From Frankiales bacterium (GTDB lineage Bacteria > Actinomycetota > Actinomycetes > Mycobacteriales > SCTD01), in contig JAODNB010000063.1 in NCBI GenBank assembly GCA_025464795.1, forward strand, positions 1 to 7,100: a stretch of DNA of 7,100 bases. Reading direction: 5' to 3'. This document shows positions 6,811-7,100 of the stretch, piece by piece. Position 1 is the stretch's first letter. Each line of letters starts with the position of its first letter. The notes under the pieces were generated by a model. That model was not told where the DNA came from. It saw only the letters and a list, made by a program, of their open reading frames with translations, and made no database searches. A program made the position numbers and the translations under genes.

Positions 6811-7100
6811 TCAGGCGAGGCGACGACGGAGCGCCCAGACGACGCCGCCCATCCCGAGAAGCACGATGCCTCCCAGGCCGACACCGGCACCGAGCCCGGT
6901 CGCGGGCAGGCCGCCACTCACGGTCGTCGGTGTCTTGACCACCGGCGGGACGACGACCGGGGGAACCGCAGCAGCACCCTTGACCGCCGCGAACACCTCG
7001 AGCTCGGTGACGGTCACGCGGCTCGCGTTGGTCGCCACGCTCGTGCAGTCGGAGGACGACAGCGGGTCGTTCTCCTGCTCGGTGTGGAACTGCGGCGTCC
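6811..7100 (-). CDS. LPxTG sortase-anchored surface protein, C-terminal part
   Basis: On the minus strand the frame is open from the right edge of the window to TGA at 6811-6813, giving 95 visible residues; the start lies beyond 7100, and the in-frame GTG at 7036-7038 is not a credible start. The C-terminus is a complete cell-wall sorting signal: LPATG (6895-6909), a glycine-rich hydrophobic segment of about 20 residues containing GIVLLGMGGVVWAL, and the positive tail RRRLA. Sortase is expected to cut between T and G and attach the protein to peptidoglycan. Ahead of it is a Pro/Val/Thr-rich wall-spanning linker (AVPPVVVPPVVKTP). Before that, the segment ending RVTVTELEVFA looks like the last strand of a beta-sandwich, possibly a carbohydrate-binding discoidin-like domain, but this is a weak guess from a short stretch. 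The body of the protein, and hence its function, is not visible. The gene converges on the methyltransferase gene. Confidence 0.85.
   Translation of the reverse strand, partial: TPQFHTEQENDPLSSSDCTSVATNASRVTVTELEVFAAVKGAAAVPPVVVPPVVKTPTTVSGGLPATGLGAGVGLGGIVLLGMGGVVWALRRRLA

Noticed and set aside
6801..6814. Tandem CGGTCAG CGGTCAG
   Set aside because: Two copies of a 7-mer overlapping the stop codon of the minus-strand gene are within chance expectation and suggest no function.
6675..6938. + strand open frame of 87 codons in the convergent gap
   Set aside because: The translation is Arg/Ser-rich without recognisable features and runs antisense through the LPxTG sorting signal. The minus-strand gene is far better supported.

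Overview
The window reads as chromosomal DNA from a high-GC Gram-positive bacterium (Actinomycetota). Base composition is strongly GC-rich throughout with G/C at third codon positions. The large central gene is an actinobacterial-type Lhr helicase, and the last gene ends in an LPxTG sortase signal. I cannot name a genus from this sequence alone.

Layout: (1) Positions 1-1190, + strand: the 3' part of a membrane-anchored or secreted protein with a series of Asp-box (BNR/sialidase-like) motifs, probably a beta-propeller. Its start lies before the window. (2) 1191-1388: a 198-base gap holding three copies of a GTTTGTGTGCAG motif, one inverted relative to the other two, capable of several alternative stem-loops. 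(3) 1389-6005, + strand: a full-length Lhr DNA helicase of 1538 codons with all the expected SF2 motifs and the long C-terminal extension. (4) 6009-6617, + strand: a small class I SAM-dependent methyltransferase that starts 3 bases after the lhr stop and so is very probably co-transcribed with it. (5) 6618-6810: a convergent gap with a small hairpin and a 13-bp perfect inverted repeat. (6) 6811-7100, - strand: the C-terminal end of a sortase-anchored surface protein whose start lies beyond the right edge.

Functionally, the core is a likely two-gene lhr-methyltransferase transcription unit. Lhr is a 3'-5' ssDNA-dependent ATPase/translocase linked to DNA repair. In mycobacteria its neighbour is a Nei-type glycosylase, which is not present here; a methyltransferase of unknown substrate takes that place. 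The two flanking genes both encode envelope or extracellular proteins and have no evident link to it.

I found no rRNA, tRNA, CRISPR array, insertion sequence or clearly new multi-gene system. The items most worth a second look are the triple motif ahead of lhr, the lhr-methyltransferase coupling, and the long inverted repeat between the convergent genes.
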